From Bacteroidota bacterium (GTDB lineage Bacteria; Bacteroidota; Bacteroidia; JACCXN01): a stretch of 64,000 bases of DNA. Positions 1 to 9,872 of this stretch are shown here, one piece after another. The first letter of the stretch is position 1; every line of letters begins with the position of its first letter. Position numbers and translations under genes: made by a program. The notes below the pieces were generated by a model, which had not been told where the DNA came from, did no database searches, and worked only from the letters and a program-made list of their open reading frames with translations. Location: NCBI GenBank assembly GCA_013696965.1, contig JACCXN010000030.1:13382-77381 (forward strand), in the 5' to 3' direction.

Positions 1-1119
1 GTTTCAAAAGACGCATCAGCAGATGAAATAAAAAAAGCATACCGTAAACTTGCCTTAAAATTCCATCCGGATAAGAACCCGGACGATAAGGGGGCAGAAG
101 AAAAATTTAAAGAGGCAGCTCAAGCATATGAAGTATTAAGTCATGCTGAGAAAAAAAGTAAATATGATCGTTTTGGCCATGCCGGAGTTGGAGGAAGTAG
201 TGGCGGTGGCGCAGGTTATGGAGGAATGAATATGGAGGATATATTCAGTCAGTTTGGTGATATCTTTGGTGGGTTTGGTGGAGGTGGAGGATTTAGTCAA
301 AGTTCAAGAGGAGGCGGCAGAAGGGTGAACAGGGGTTCAAACATCCGAATAAAAGTAAAGTTAACACTTGAGGAAATTGTTAACGGTGTAGAAAAAAAGG
401 TGAAAGTAAACAAACTTATTGCCTGTAATACTTGTAGCGGAACCGGGGCAAAAAACTCTTCTTCCTATTCTACCTGTTCAACATGCGGAGGCTCAGGGCA
501 TGTTACCCGGATTACGAATACAATTCTTGGACAAATGCAGACTTCTGCAACCTGCCCAACTTGTGAGGGAGAAGGCAGGATTATTGCTGAAAAATGCAAT
601 TCCTGTCATGGAGAAGGAGTGGTAAGGGGTGAAGAAGTAATAAAAATCAATATTCCTGCCGGAGTTGGTGAAGGAATGCAATTGTCAATGAGTGGAAAAG
701 GAAATGCCGCCAAACGCGGTGGAATTCCAGGAGATTTAATAATTGCAATTGAAGAAATTGAGGATGAAAATCTGAAAAGAGATGGCAACAATTTATTTTA
801 TGATCTTTATATAGGATTTGCTGATGCAGCCTTGGGAACTAGTGTTGAAATACCAACAGTAGAAGGAAAAGCCAAGGTTAAAATAGATCCTGGAACACAA
901 GCAGGCAAAATGCTAAGGCTTAAAGCAAAAGGATTGCCTGGGGTAAATAGTTATGGCAGAGGAGATTTAATAGTAAACATTAATATATGGGTACCCAAAA
1001 CCCTAAGTAAAGAAGAGCAGAAAATACTTGAGCAATTAAGAACTGCTGAAAACTTTAAACCACAACCAGACAAAAGGGAAAAAAGCCTTTTTAGCCGAAT
1101 GAGAGAATATTTTGATTAA
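1..1119 (+). CDS. dnaJ: Chaperone protein DnaJ (Hsp40), 5' end cut by window
   Basis: DnaJ is the cytosolic co-chaperone that stimulates DnaK ATPase and delivers unfolded clients. The reading frame is open from base 1, so only about the first ten residues are missing. The visible 372 residues show the J domain with its HPD motif (bases 64-72), a Gly/Phe-rich linker (about bases 190-330), four CxxCxGxG zinc-binding repeats ([32 protein letters not shown]) and the C-terminal substrate-binding domains. All diagnostic elements are in order, so this is type I DnaJ and not CbpA. An internal ATG at 226 is not the start, because it would remove the J domain. Confidence 0.97.
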   Translation, partial: VSKDASADEIKKAYRKLALKFHPDKNPDDKGAEEKFKEAAQAYEVLSHAEKKSKYDRFGHAGVGGSSGGGAGYGGMNMEDIFSQFGDIFGGFGGGGGFSQSSRGGGRRVNRGSNIRIKVKLTLEEIVNGVEKKVKVNKLIACNTCSGTGAKNSSSYSTCSTCGGSGHVTRITNTILGQMQTSATCPTCEGEGRIIAEKCNSCHGEGVVRGEEVIKINIPAGVGEGMQLSMSGKGNAAKRGGIPGDLIIAIEEIEDENLKRDGNNLFYDLYIGFADAALGTSVEIPTVEGKAKVKIDPGTQAGKMLRLKAKGLPGVNSYGRGDLIVNINIWVPKTLSKEEQKILEQLRTAENFKPQPDKREKSLFSRMREYFD

Positions 1120-1217
1120 AATAATCGTTTGAATTTGGTTGCCTGGTTTCAGGCATTAATTTAATTTTTATATTAAACCACAAAAGGTTTAAAAACTTCT
1201 TTTTCAGCTAATCCTTT

Positions 1218-2180
1218 ATGGAAATTCTACGAGCAGATAATATTGTTAAAAAATATGCTGGACACACCGCTTTGGATAATGTGAGCCTGCAAATTCCTAA
1301 ACAAAGTATATTTGGCCTACTTGGGCCCAATGGGGCAGGTAAAACTTCCTTAATTCGAATTATTAATCAAATAACTGCTCCTGATAGTGGCGAGATTTAT
1401 TTTGACGGGGAAAAACTCAAGCCCCATCATATTGCACAAATAGGTTATTTGCCAGAAGAAAGGGGTTTGTATAAAAAAATGGAGGTTGGCGAACAGGTAT
1501 TATACCTGGCGCAATTAAAGGGCCTTAGCAAAAGCGAGGCTACAAAAAAGTTAAAATACTGGTTCAAAAAATTCGAGATTACCCCTTGGTGGAATAAAAA
1601 GGTTGAGGAATTGTCGAAGGGAATGGCCCAGAAAGTTCAATTTATAGTGACTGTATTGCATGAACCCAAATTACTGATACTTGATGAGCCATTTAGTGGG
1701 TTTGATCCCATTAATGCTAATTTAATAAGGGATGAAATAAACGAATTAAAAGAACAAGGAACTACGGTTATCTTTTCCACCCATAATATGGGATCAGTTG
1801 AAGAATTATGTGATTATATTGCCTTAATTCATCATTCAAAAAAAATACTTGACGGTTCCGTGAAAGACATTCGAAATGCTTTCAAATCCAATACATATGA
1901 AATAGAGTTTTCAGGCAACCTATTAGGCTTTACCAATGCTTTATGGACAGGATTTGAATTAACGGATGTAAAAACAGAGGGAGAAATGCATAAGGCGAAG
2001 GTGAAACTTTTGGGAGGGCGTAAACTAAATGACTTAATACATGCGGTTTTACCTGTAGTGCAGATTCATTCTGTACATGAATTAATCCCTAACATGAATG
2101 ATATTTTTATTTCTAAGGTGCAAAACAAAATAGGAGTTCCCTTATCAAATACTGAAAAAGCAAATTCATTTACAGAATAA
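1218..2180 (+). CDS. ABC transporter ATP-binding protein, NatA-like
   Basis: Cytoplasmic ATPase of an ABC-2 type exporter. The 320 residues show Walker A (GPNGAGKTS, about 36-44), a signature (LSKGMAQK), Walker B followed by the D-loop (LLILDEPFSGFDP) and the H-loop (STHNM). A C-terminal extension of about 90 residues follows the nucleotide-binding domain, as in NatA/DrrA-type ATPases (COG4152). The gene lies 13 bases before a permease with the NatB fold, so the two form one exporter. The substrate cannot be told from sequence; Na+ export is the family namesake but is not shown here. Confidence 0.9.
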   Translation: MEILRADNIVKKYAGHTALDNVSLQIPKQSIFGLLGPNGAGKTSLIRIINQITAPDSGEIYFDGEKLKPHHIAQIGYLPEERGLYKKMEVGEQVLYLAQLKGLSKSEATKKLKYWFKKFEITPWWNKKVEELSKGMAQKVQFIVTVLHEPKLLILDEPFSGFDPINANLIRDEINELKEQGTTVIFSTHNMGSVEELCDYIALIHHSKKILDGSVKDIRNAFKSNTYEIEFSGNLLGFTNALWTGFELTDVKTEGEMHKAKVKLLGGRKLNDLIHAVLPVVQIHSVHELIPNMNDIFISKVQNKIGVPLSNTEKANSFTE

Positions 2181-2193
2181 AAGAAAAAAATTA

Positions 2194-3519
2194 ATGGGAA
2201 AGACGGCACTAATTATCAAGCGGGAATATTTTAGCAGGGTTAAAAAGAAATCATTTATTATAATGACAATTGTTGGCCCTCTGCTAATGGCTGCTATGTT
2301 TATGGGCGCTGTTTGGCTTAGTCTGTCGCAGGATGAAAAACAAAAAGTACTAATAGTAGATGAATTGCAACTATTCAGTTCTCTGGCAAGTTCTTCCAAC
2401 GTTAGCTTTGAACATACAATCCTGGATTTAGATAGTGTTAAATCCACTTTTCATAAATCTGATTATTCAGCCATTTTATATTTGCCAGAAAATATATTAC
2501 ACAGCAATTCTGCCATATTGTTTTTTAAGAAACAACCTGGGTTTATAGCACAAAAGTATATTGAAAGTAAAGTAGAGGGAAAAATAGAGGATCTTAAACT
2601 TATAGGAAGTAAAATTGACAAAGAGGCTTACGGGAAAATAAAAACACATATTCATTTAAGTAATATAAGTTTTAAGGAAATTGGTAAGGAAGAACACAGC
2701 AGTCAGGAATCCGGTTTTATTGGGCTAATTTTCGCCATTATGATCTATATGTTTATCTTTTTATATGGTGTTCAGGTAATGCGAGGAGTAATAGAGGAAA
2801 AAACAAGCAGGATTATTGAGGTAATTATTTCTTCTGTTAAGCCCTTTCAATTAATGTTAGGAAAAATAATAGGAGTTGCCTTTGTTGGTCTTACTCAGTT
2901 TCTGCTTTGGGTTATTTTAACCGCATCCATTGTTTCTGTGGCCCAGGCTTTTCTATTAAAAGATCATCAAGGGGCGGAAAATATGGTTCATCCAGCTCAA
3001 ATGACAAGCCAATTATTAAAAGATAATCAAAATCAACCAAAAGCGCAATTAGATTCCAATGAAGTTTTGGCCCTTATTGAGAGGATTAACTTTCCTTATA
3101 TGCTTGGGATGTTCCTGTTTTTCTTTTTGGGTGGGTATTTATTATATAGTGCAATGTTTGCTGCCATAGGCGCTGCTGTTGACAGTGAATCGGATACACA
3201 GCAGTTTATGATGCCAGTAACCATACCATTAATTTTTGGATTTATCGTAGCCCAACTTTCCTTACAAAATCCTGAGGGCCCTGCTGCTGTTTGGTTTTCT
3301 ATTATTCCCTTTACCTCTCCTGTAGTAATGATGGTAAGGGTGGCAATAGTCCCTTTTGAGGCCCTTTCATGGCAATTACTTCTATCCATGGTTCTATTAA
3401 TATTAGGATTTCTTGCAACCACCTGGATTGCTGCAAAGATTTACAGGATTGGTATATTAATGTATGGCAAAAAAACAAGCTACAAGGAACTTTGGAAATG
3501 GATTACCTACAAGGGTTAA
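2194..3519 (+). CDS. ABC-2 type permease, NatB-like
   Basis: Membrane subunit partner of the preceding ATPase. The 441 residues start with a cytoplasmic stretch and one membrane segment (about 22-45), followed by a large extracytoplasmic domain of roughly 150 residues. A bundle of about five hydrophobic segments follows from residue 175 to near the C-terminus. This is the ABC-2 (COG1668) layout. The conserved motif GVIEEKTSRIIEVI after the second membrane segment is typical of the family. The pair probably forms a two-gene operon ending at the strong hairpin at 3546-3586. Substrate unknown. Confidence 0.88.
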   Translation: MGKTALIIKREYFSRVKKKSFIIMTIVGPLLMAAMFMGAVWLSLSQDEKQKVLIVDELQLFSSLASSSNVSFEHTILDLDSVKSTFHKSDYSAILYLPENILHSNSAILFFKKQPGFIAQKYIESKVEGKIEDLKLIGSKIDKEAYGKIKTHIHLSNISFKEIGKEEHSSQESGFIGLIFAIMIYMFIFLYGVQVMRGVIEEKTSRIIEVIISSVKPFQLMLGKIIGVAFVGLTQFLLWVILTASIVSVAQAFLLKDHQGAENMVHPAQMTSQLLKDNQNQPKAQLDSNEVLALIERINFPYMLGMFLFFFLGGYLLYSAMFAAIGAAVDSESDTQQFMMPVTIPLIFGFIVAQLSLQNPEGPAAVWFSIIPFTSPVVMMVRVAIVPFEALSWQLLLSMVLLILGFLATTWIAAKIYRIGILMYGKKTSYKELWKWITYKG

Positions 3520-3545
3520 AATGGTAAGTGCTGATAAAGAGGAGC

Positions 3546-3586
3546 GTTAAAATCAAATTGGGAATGTTTTTCCCAATTTGATTTTA
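3546..3586. terminator. Perfect 18-bp hairpin after the natAB-like pair
   Basis: A perfect inverted repeat (two 18-base arms, 3546-3563 and 3569-3586, five-base loop) lies 27 bases after the permease stop. The arms begin and end with A/T runs, so it can act as an intrinsic terminator for the ABC pair. The U-tract on the + strand is part of the stem itself. Confidence 0.75.
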
Positions 3587-3709
3587 ATAGGCATATTATC
3601 CTAAACTCGTTCTTAAATAAATTACTCATAACAAACAGTAGTCTAAAGGAGTATTACCCAATTGGCAAGGTATTTGGCATTCATTCCCGGGAAGTTATAA
3701 TATAAGCTT

Positions 3710-4651
3710 ATGAAAATTGCTGTAATAGACTTAGGAACCAATACATTTAACCTGCTTATAGGGGAGGTAAATAATTTAAATCATTATCGAATCCTTTATA
3801 ATACAAAAGCCGCTGTACAACTAGGCAAGGGAGGCATAACCAAACGTATAATTACACCTGAGGCAATTAACCGAGGAGTAATTACAATTGGATCTTATTT
3901 ACAGATAATCTCCACTTACAATGTTGATAAAGTTTATGCTTATGCCACATCAGCTGTAAGAGGAGCTATTAATGGAAAAGATTTTACAGATCGGATAAAA
4001 ACAGAATTTAATCTTGATATTAATGTAATTTCGGGAGAAAAGGAAGCAGAGTTAATTTATTATGGTGTTAAGCTTGGGGTAAATTTAACGGATGAAACTT
4101 CTGTTATAATGGATATTGGAGGGGGAAGCACTGAATTTATAATATGCAACGCCTACCAGATTTTCTGGAAAAAAAGTTTTGATGTAGGAGCAGCCAGGAT
4201 ACTTGAAGCTTTTCAACCTTCAAATCCAATTAAAGTAGAGGAAATAAAAAAAATAGAAGATTATTTTAATGAAGAGCTTGAGGAGCTATTTGCAGCAATT
4301 GAGTTTCACCAGGCAAAAACTCTAATAGGATCAAGTGGCTCTTTTGATACTTTTGCTGAAATCATTGCCCACAAATTTTATGAGCCCTCAATCGTAGAAA
4401 ATATAACAGAATACACCTTTAACATTGGAGATTATCATATTATCCATGAACAGTTAATCAGATCAACCCGAGAGGAGAGATATAAAACAAAAGGGCTAAT
4501 ACCCATGCGTGTTGACATGATAGTAATTGCATCGGTTTTTACAAGTTTCATGTTAAAAAAGAATCAGATTTCCAATATGCGCTTATCTGCCTATTCTCTT
4601 AAAGAAGGTGTTCTAAATGAAGCAATTAACGGTGTGCTGGTGGAAGGTTAA
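3710..4651 (+). CDS. Ppx/GppA-family phosphatase (exopolyphosphatase-like)
   Basis: Member of the ASKHA-fold Ppx/GppA family, which hydrolyses polyphosphate or pppGpp in the cytoplasm. Visible motifs are the N-terminal phosphate-binding loop DLGTNTFNLL (residues 6-15), the second loop DIGGGSTEF and the adenosine/phosphate motif GSSGSFDTF. At 313 residues it has only the two-lobe catalytic core and lacks the extra C-terminal helical domains of E. coli Ppx (about 510 residues). This short form is common in Bacteroidota. Whether it prefers polyP or pppGpp cannot be decided here. Confidence 0.88.
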   Translation: MKIAVIDLGTNTFNLLIGEVNNLNHYRILYNTKAAVQLGKGGITKRIITPEAINRGVITIGSYLQIISTYNVDKVYAYATSAVRGAINGKDFTDRIKTEFNLDINVISGEKEAELIYYGVKLGVNLTDETSVIMDIGGGSTEFIICNAYQIFWKKSFDVGAARILEAFQPSNPIKVEEIKKIEDYFNEELEELFAAIEFHQAKTLIGSSGSFDTFAEIIAHKFYEPSIVENITEYTFNIGDYHIIHEQLIRSTREERYKTKGLIPMRVDMIVIASVFTSFMLKKNQISNMRLSAYSLKEGVLNEAINGVLVEG

Positions 4652-4681
4652 ACCAAAATGTTTGGAAAAAAGCTTAAAAAA

Positions 4682-5080
4682 TCAGGAACATTCACATTTT
4701 TGCCCTACAACTTTAATATTAATAAGTGTTGCTGACTTTTCACATTTTTGGATTTCTAAAATTGCACTTTTCTTGTTTAAACCTGATTCTAAAACATAGG
4801 ATGGACAAGGCTTTATTCTTACCTTGCTTTGGCCAAAATCAACCTTCGCATTTTTAACTAAAGCCAATAAATCATTGTGAGAAATATCAAGACATTTTAA
4901 TTGACACGCTGCGTCCTTGCTAATTATTAATTCATGATCTTGAATTTCCTGAACCACCCTTTCTGCTGGAAGCCAACCTTTTAAATTGCGATCCCTATCT
5001 TTTATCAAAAGAAAATAAACAAGGACACTCCCAATTAAAAATCCGATAAAAAATTTAAAAAAACGATTGATTAAATCCAA
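4682..5080 (-). CDS. Small membrane-anchored protein, possible DUF4258
   Basis: A 132-residue protein with one N-terminal membrane segment (about residues 10-27) followed by a soluble, Cys-rich domain. The domain has six cysteines, two of them in a C-terminal CEC. The pattern DHELIISKDAACQLKC then SHNDLLALVKNA resembles DUF4258 proteins, but I am not certain of the family. It is convergent with ppx and lies 67 bases downstream of alanine dehydrogenase on the same strand, so co-transcription is possible. No function can be assigned. Confidence 0.75.
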   Translation of the reverse strand: MDLINRFFKFFIGFLIGSVLVYFLLIKDRDRNLKGWLPAERVVQEIQDHELIISKDAACQLKCLDISHNDLLALVKNAKVDFGQSKVRIKPCPSYVLESGLNKKSAILEIQKCEKSATLINIKVVGQKCECS

Positions 5081-5147
5081 AATAAGTTGTGGTTTAAAAA
5101 TTAAGGCAAGCTAATGACAAATGAAAACAATTTCTTAGTTGCAAGAA

Positions 5148-6365
5148 TCAATAAGCAGCCATCATTAAATCAATGTCTTTATACGGTAGGTTGAAAGTTT
5201 CTCCAAGATATTTGTTGGTTAATATTCCATTGTAAATATAAACCCCGTGTCTAACACCCTTGTCGCGCCTTAAAACATTGTTCACTCCTCCCTCCTCTCC
5301 AATATTCAAAAGAATTGGAGCAAAAACATTACTAAGCGCATAAGAGGCTGTACGTGAAACTCTTGATGCAATATTAGGCACGCAATAATGAATTACTCCA
5401 TATTTTCTAAAAACCGGATTAGTATGGTTGGTAACCCTTGATGTTTCAAAACATCCTCCCTGATCAATACTAACATCAATAATAACAGATCCAAATTTCA
5501 TTTCGCCTACCATTTCTTCAGAAACAACTAAAGGAGTTCTTCCTTCAGCAGCTCTAATAGAACCAATGACCACATCGGCTGTTTTCATTGATTTCATTAA
5601 TACTTTAGGCTGAAGAACTGAGGTAAAAATCCTTAAACCTAAATTATTTTGTAATCTTCTTAATTTAAATATCGAATTGTCAAATACCTTTACTGATGCT
5701 CCAAGGCCAAGGGCTGCTCGCGCAGCATACTCACCCACTGTACCGGCACCCAGAATTACAACTTCTGTTGGAGAAACACCAGAAATGCCTCCCAGCATTG
5801 ATCCTTGCCCATTATTTACGTTGCTTAAATATTCGGCAGCAATGAGAATGGAGGTGTTTCCTGCAATTTCGCTCATGGAACGAACAATAGGAAAAATTCC
5901 TTCTTCATCTTTTATGAAATCATAAGCAATTGCAGTTACCTTTTTATCCATCAATTTTTTTACAAAATTTTCGGGTTGGATTGTAAGTTGCAAGGCTGAA
6001 ATTAAAGTTTGCTTGTGCTGCATCATTTCAATTTCTTCAAGTGAAGGTGGTTCCACTTTCAAAATCATGTCTGCTTTGTAAACCTCATCTGTGCTGTAGG
6101 CAATTTTAGCCCCTGCATCACTATAATCCTTATCGTGGAAATTGGCTGCTTTACCTGCATTGGTTTCCACAACTATATCATGGCCATTGTTAATAAGTAG
6201 CGCAATGGCATCGGGAACAAGAGGGACACGGTTTTCCTGGAATGAGGTTTCCTTTGGAATACCTATATACAATGAACTTTTTCTTTTTGAAACTTCAAGC
6301 ATTTCTTCCTGAGGCATAAGCCCGGCAGATTTTGCGAAAGAAAACATAGCATCCTTTGGTGACAT
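5148..6365 (-). CDS. ald: Alanine dehydrogenase
   Basis: NAD-dependent L-alanine dehydrogenase (alanine to pyruvate plus ammonia) of the AlaDH/PNT family. The 405 residues contain the N-terminal AlaDH/PNT domain beginning GIPKETSFQENRVPLVPD and the Rossmann motif GAGTVGEYAARAALGLGA. The later DVSIDQGGCFETS is diagnostic for AlaDH. The protein has about 30 extra residues at the N-terminus compared with Bacillus Ald (about 370), a length usual for the Bacteroidota version. It starts 3 bases after the tsaE stop, so the two are an operon (tsaE-ald). Confidence 0.92.
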   Translation of the reverse strand: MSPKDAMFSFAKSAGLMPQEEMLEVSKRKSSLYIGIPKETSFQENRVPLVPDAIALLINNGHDIVVETNAGKAANFHDKDYSDAGAKIAYSTDEVYKADMILKVEPPSLEEIEMMQHKQTLISALQLTIQPENFVKKLMDKKVTAIAYDFIKDEEGIFPIVRSMSEIAGNTSILIAAEYLSNVNNGQGSMLGGISGVSPTEVVILGAGTVGEYAARAALGLGASVKVFDNSIFKLRRLQNNLGLRIFTSVLQPKVLMKSMKTADVVIGSIRAAEGRTPLVVSEEMVGEMKFGSVIIDVSIDQGGCFETSRVTNHTNPVFRKYGVIHYCVPNIASRVSRTASYALSNVFAPILLNIGEEGGVNNVLRRDKGVRHGVYIYNGILTNKYLGETFNLPYKDIDLMMAAY

Positions 6366-6368
6366 AAC

Positions 6369-6803
6369 TTATTTTTGAAAAGTAATCAATCTGTATCCCC
6401 GATCATCTTCGGTTATTTCTATGCATACATATTTTTCAGGCAATAAACCTGCTATTTTTTCAGGCCATTCAATAAAACAAAGATTTCCGCTATAAATGTA
6501 ATCCTCAAATCCAATATCGAAAGCTTCCAACTCATTTTTTATTCGATAGAAATCAAAATGGTAAATAACACTATTTCCTGATCCTAAATATTCATTTACA
6601 ATTGAAAAAGTTGGACTGGTTACATTACTTTCAACACCCAATTTCCTGCAAATTGCCTTAATAAAACTTGTTTTTCCTGAGCCCATAGCACCAAAAAAGG
6701 CAAAAATTTTATTATCCTCTTTAAAATCAAGCAATAAATCGGCAGCAATTGTGAGTTCCTGCAGGCTTTTTACACATATGTTTTCTTTAGTCTTTGTTTT
6801 CAT
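6369..6803 (-). CDS. tsaE: tRNA threonylcarbamoyladenosine biosynthesis ATPase TsaE
   Basis: TsaE is the P-loop ATPase that acts with TsaB and TsaD to make N6-threonylcarbamoyladenosine at position 37 of ANN-decoding tRNAs. The 144-residue protein shows Walker A GAMGSGKTS (about 38-46), the family motif SPTFSIVNEY and the later HFDFYR and FIEWPE motifs. Length and motif order match the family. It is the first gene of the tsaE-ald pair. A TAnnTTTG-like box (6805-6812, minus strand) lies directly before the ATG. Confidence 0.95.
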   Translation of the reverse strand: MKTKTKENICVKSLQELTIAADLLLDFKEDNKIFAFFGAMGSGKTSFIKAICRKLGVESNVTSPTFSIVNEYLGSGNSVIYHFDFYRIKNELEAFDIGFEDYIYSGNLCFIEWPEKIAGLLPEKYVCIEITEDDRGYRLITFQK

Positions 6804-6967
6804 CCAAAATTAAGGAAATATTTTAAACCTGTAATAAAAAACATATCAGAAATAGGATATTCTCCATTGGTTACCTGCTTTAACAACAAAAATTCAAAAC
6901 TAGGAAAATTATATCTCAAATAAATAATTATTATAGTAGCGAATTGAATCAAAAGATCCATCCACCC

Positions 6968-8518
6968 TTATTTTGGGTTCATAACAACAAAAGGGATAAG
7001 CATTTCTTCCAAAGATATGCCACCGTGCTGAAAAGTGTTTTTATAAAAATTCACATAATAATTGTAGTTATTTGGATAGGCAAAAAATTTATCTCCTTTT
7101 ACAAACACAAATGTAGAACTTACGTGAATTTTAGGAAGGTATGCATCATTTGGATTTTTCACCTCAAAAACATCTTTTTTAATATAATCCAAACTTTTAC
7201 CCTGCTTATACCGCAAATTGGTATTTGTATTTCTATCACCCACAACTTTCGATGGCTCTGTTACCCGAATTGTACCATGATCAGTAGTTAAAATTATCTT
7301 GCCTTTTTTTTCAGCAATTTGTTTAATCATTTCCAATAAAGGTGAATGCTCAAACCAAGATAAAGTTAATGATCTGTAGGCTGCTTCATCATCGGCTAAT
7401 TCTCTAATCATTTCCATTTCAGTTCTGGCATGTGAGAGCATATCCACAAAATTATAAACTATAACATTGAAATGGTTATTAAACAGGTTTGAAATATTTT
7501 CAACAACCTTTTTTCCAAATGCGTAATTGGTAATTTTGGTATAAGAATGTTTGAAATTTTTACCGAGCCTTTTTAACTGGTCAGCCAAAAAATCCATTTC
7601 ATTCATGTTTTTTCCACCTTCTTCTTCATCATTTAGCCACATTTTAGGAAATCTCTTCTCTATTTCAGATGGCAGTAAACCTGCAAACATAGCATTTCTA
7701 GCATATTGAGTGGCAGTGGGCAGAATACTACAATAAAGCTCCTCTTTCTCAATACGGAAATATTCTTCAAAAATTGGCTGTAATACTTTCCACTGGTCAA
7801 ATCTAAGGTTATCAATTAAAATTAAGAAAACAGGCTGAGTACCATCGGTTTCAGGGATAATTTTATTCTTAAAAATTGTATGAGACTGAACTGGGGGATC
7901 ATTTTTTCCGTTAAGCCAGTCGATATAGTTTTTTTCGATAAATCTTGAGAATAAAGCATTGGCTTCTTGCTTTTGCATTTTTAAAATTTCAGCCATGCTG
8001 CTATCCCTTGTTTTTTCAAGTTCAAGTTCCCAATACACTAATTTACGGTATACTTCAACCCATTCCTGATAGGAAAGATTATCACTCAAAGTCATGCCGA
8101 TGTTTCTAAAATCCTGTTGGTAATTAGAAGCTGTTTTTTCACTAATCAACCTTTTATTTTCCAGATTTTTTTTAATTGAAAGTAAAATTTGATTTGGGTT
8201 TACAGGTTTAATAAGGTAATCAGAAATTTTAGATCCTATGGCATCCTCCATAATGGTTTCTTCCTCGCTTTTGGTAATCATAACCACGGGTAAACCACTG
8301 TTTTTGCTTTTGATAATATTAAGGGTTTCAATACCTGAAATTCCAGGCATATTTTCATCCAAAAGCACTAAATCAAAGTGTTTTTTTTCTATAAGATCAA
8401 GGGCATCCTGACCATTGTTTACAGTGTCTACATTGTATCCCTTTGCTTCAAGGAATAATATATGAGGTTTAAGCAGATCAATTTCATCATCTGCCCATAA
8501 AATATTTATTTTGTCCAT
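6968..8518 (-). CDS. porX: PorX: response regulator with PglZ domain, T9SS regulator
   Basis: PorX couples signals from the sensor PorY to control of the type IX secretion system and is found in gliding and pathogenic Bacteroidota. The 516 residues begin with a CheY-like receiver: acidic pair D10/D11, phospho-acceptor D54 in LLDENMPG and K104 in YLIKPV. A helical linker follows, then a PglZ/alkaline-phosphatase-fold domain from about 215 (LILIDNLRFDQW, later TTDHGTIRV), which in characterised PorX is a phosphodiesterase for oligonucleotides. The length agrees with known PorX. It is divergent from the HD-domain gene across 62 bases. A T9SS cargo protease lies at 57.7-60.1 kb. Confidence 0.95.
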   Translation of the reverse strand: MDKINILWADDEIDLLKPHILFLEAKGYNVDTVNNGQDALDLIEKKHFDLVLLDENMPGISGIETLNIIKSKNSGLPVVMITKSEEETIMEDAIGSKISDYLIKPVNPNQILLSIKKNLENKRLISEKTASNYQQDFRNIGMTLSDNLSYQEWVEVYRKLVYWELELEKTRDSSMAEILKMQKQEANALFSRFIEKNYIDWLNGKNDPPVQSHTIFKNKIIPETDGTQPVFLILIDNLRFDQWKVLQPIFEEYFRIEKEELYCSILPTATQYARNAMFAGLLPSEIEKRFPKMWLNDEEEGGKNMNEMDFLADQLKRLGKNFKHSYTKITNYAFGKKVVENISNLFNNHFNVIVYNFVDMLSHARTEMEMIRELADDEAAYRSLTLSWFEHSPLLEMIKQIAEKKGKIILTTDHGTIRVTEPSKVVGDRNTNTNLRYKQGKSLDYIKKDVFEVKNPNDAYLPKIHVSSTFVFVKGDKFFAYPNNYNYYVNFYKNTFQHGGISLEEMLIPFVVMNPK

Positions 8519-8580
8519 AAAAAAACTTTATCTTGAGCGTGTTTTTAATTTATATAAAAGTAATCATTTTTTAAAATCTG

Positions 8581-9819
8581 GTGAAAAACATCTATTCCAA
8601 CAAACTTAAGATATTTAACGACCCAGTTTACGGTTTTGTACATATTCCCTTTGAATTAATTTACGATTTAATTGAACACCCTTACTTCCAACGTTTAAGG
8701 AGAATCAAACAATTAGGCATGACGCACCTGGTTTATCCGGGAGCACTCCATACAAGATTTCACCATGCTATGGGAGCAATGTATTTAATGGGCCAGGCTA
8801 TAGAAACAATTCGAAACAAGGGGCATGAAATTACTGAGGAGGAAGCTGAAGCTGTAACTGTAGCTGTTTTACTTCATGACATAGGACATGGTCCATTTTC
8901 ACATGCTCTGGAACACAGCTTAGTTCATAATATTACCCATGAGGATATTTCTGCCTTATTCATGGATAAGCTAAACAAAGATTTAAAAGGCAAACTCAGC
9001 CTTGCTATTCAAATTTTCCGAAATGAATACAAAAAGAAATTCCTGCATCAGCTCATTTCAAGTCAATTGGATGTAGACAGGCTTGATTACCTTAAACGTG
9101 ATAGTTTCTTTACAGGAGTTTCAGAAGGTGTAATTAGTTCAGACAGAATCATAAAAATGTTTAATGTATTTGATGATCATTTGGTTGTTGAAGCCAAAGG
9201 AATTTATTCGATTGAAAAATTCATTATTGCAAGAAGATTAATGTATTGGCAGGTTTACCTTCACAAAACAGTACTTGCAGCAGAACATCTTTTGATAAAT
9301 ATTTTAAAACGGGCAAAAGAACTTGCAGAAAACAACGTTGAACTTTTTTGCACTCCTGTTTTTAAAGCATTTCTTTACAACAAATACGATAAAGCATCCT
9401 TTGAACACGATCCAAAAGTATTGGAAACATTTTCTAAACTGGATGATTATGATATTTTCACTTCAATTAAAACCTGGACAATGCATGAGGATAAAATACT
9501 TTCCAGGTTGTGCAAAAACATGGAAAACCGTAATCTTTACAAAATAGAGATACAAAAAGAGCCTTTTAAAAAGTCATATATTAATAAAAAAAAGGCCCAA
9601 GTGATTGCTAAATATGGCTTTTCAAAGAAAGATGCAGGATATTTTGTGTTTACATCAAGCATTACAAATAACGCTTATAACACTAAAAATGACAGGATTA
9701 ATATCCTTTTTAAAGATAAAACTATTTTAGATATTGCAAAAGCCGCTGATCAGTTGAATATTTCGGCATTATCAAAAACAGTGAAAAAATACTTTATTTG
9801 TTATCCAAAGGATTGTTAA
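8581..9819 (+). CDS. HD-domain phosphohydrolase (COG1078, dGTPase/SAMHD1-like)
   Basis: A 412-residue HD-superfamily metal-dependent phosphohydrolase. The metal ligands are visible as the upstream His in TRFHHAMGAM, the HD pair in LLHDIGHGPFSHALEH and the later Asp in SQLDVDRLDYLKRD, which is the COG1078 pattern (YdhJ/SAMHD1-like nucleotidases). The start codon is GTG at 8581, the only candidate before the conserved NDPVYGFV segment. It precedes lpxD by 53 bases on the same strand, an arrangement I recall from other Bacteroidota. The substrate is unknown; a dNTPase activity is an inference from the family. Confidence 0.88.
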   Translation: MKNIYSNKLKIFNDPVYGFVHIPFELIYDLIEHPYFQRLRRIKQLGMTHLVYPGALHTRFHHAMGAMYLMGQAIETIRNKGHEITEEEAEAVTVAVLLHDIGHGPFSHALEHSLVHNITHEDISALFMDKLNKDLKGKLSLAIQIFRNEYKKKFLHQLISSQLDVDRLDYLKRDSFFTGVSEGVISSDRIIKMFNVFDDHLVVEAKGIYSIEKFIIARRLMYWQVYLHKTVLAAEHLLINILKRAKELAENNVELFCTPVFKAFLYNKYDKASFEHDPKVLETFSKLDDYDIFTSIKTWTMHEDKILSRLCKNMENRNLYKIEIQKEPFKKSYINKKKAQVIAKYGFSKKDAGYFVFTSSITNNAYNTKNDRINILFKDKTILDIAKAADQLNISALSKTVKKYFICYPKDC

Positions 9820-9834
9820 TAATTTGCAAAGAGG

Positions 9835-9868
9835 TTGTTATCACTATGGAATATTATTTTTAATTTTG
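9835..9868 (+). promoter_or_regulatory. Promoter of the lpxD-lpxC/fabZ-lpxA operon
   Basis: A perfect Bacteroidota -7 box TAATTTTG (9861-9868) with a TTG -33 element (9835-9837) 23 bases upstream. The box ends only 4 bases before the lpxD ATG at 9873, so the transcript would start at or within a base or two of the start codon. This suggests a leaderless mRNA. Confidence 0.65.
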
Positions 9869-9872
9869 GCAA

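Noticed and set aside
1140-1155. Short hairpin after dnaJ as terminator
   Set aside because: Only six base pairs with a four-base loop and an interrupted U-tract; too weak to call.
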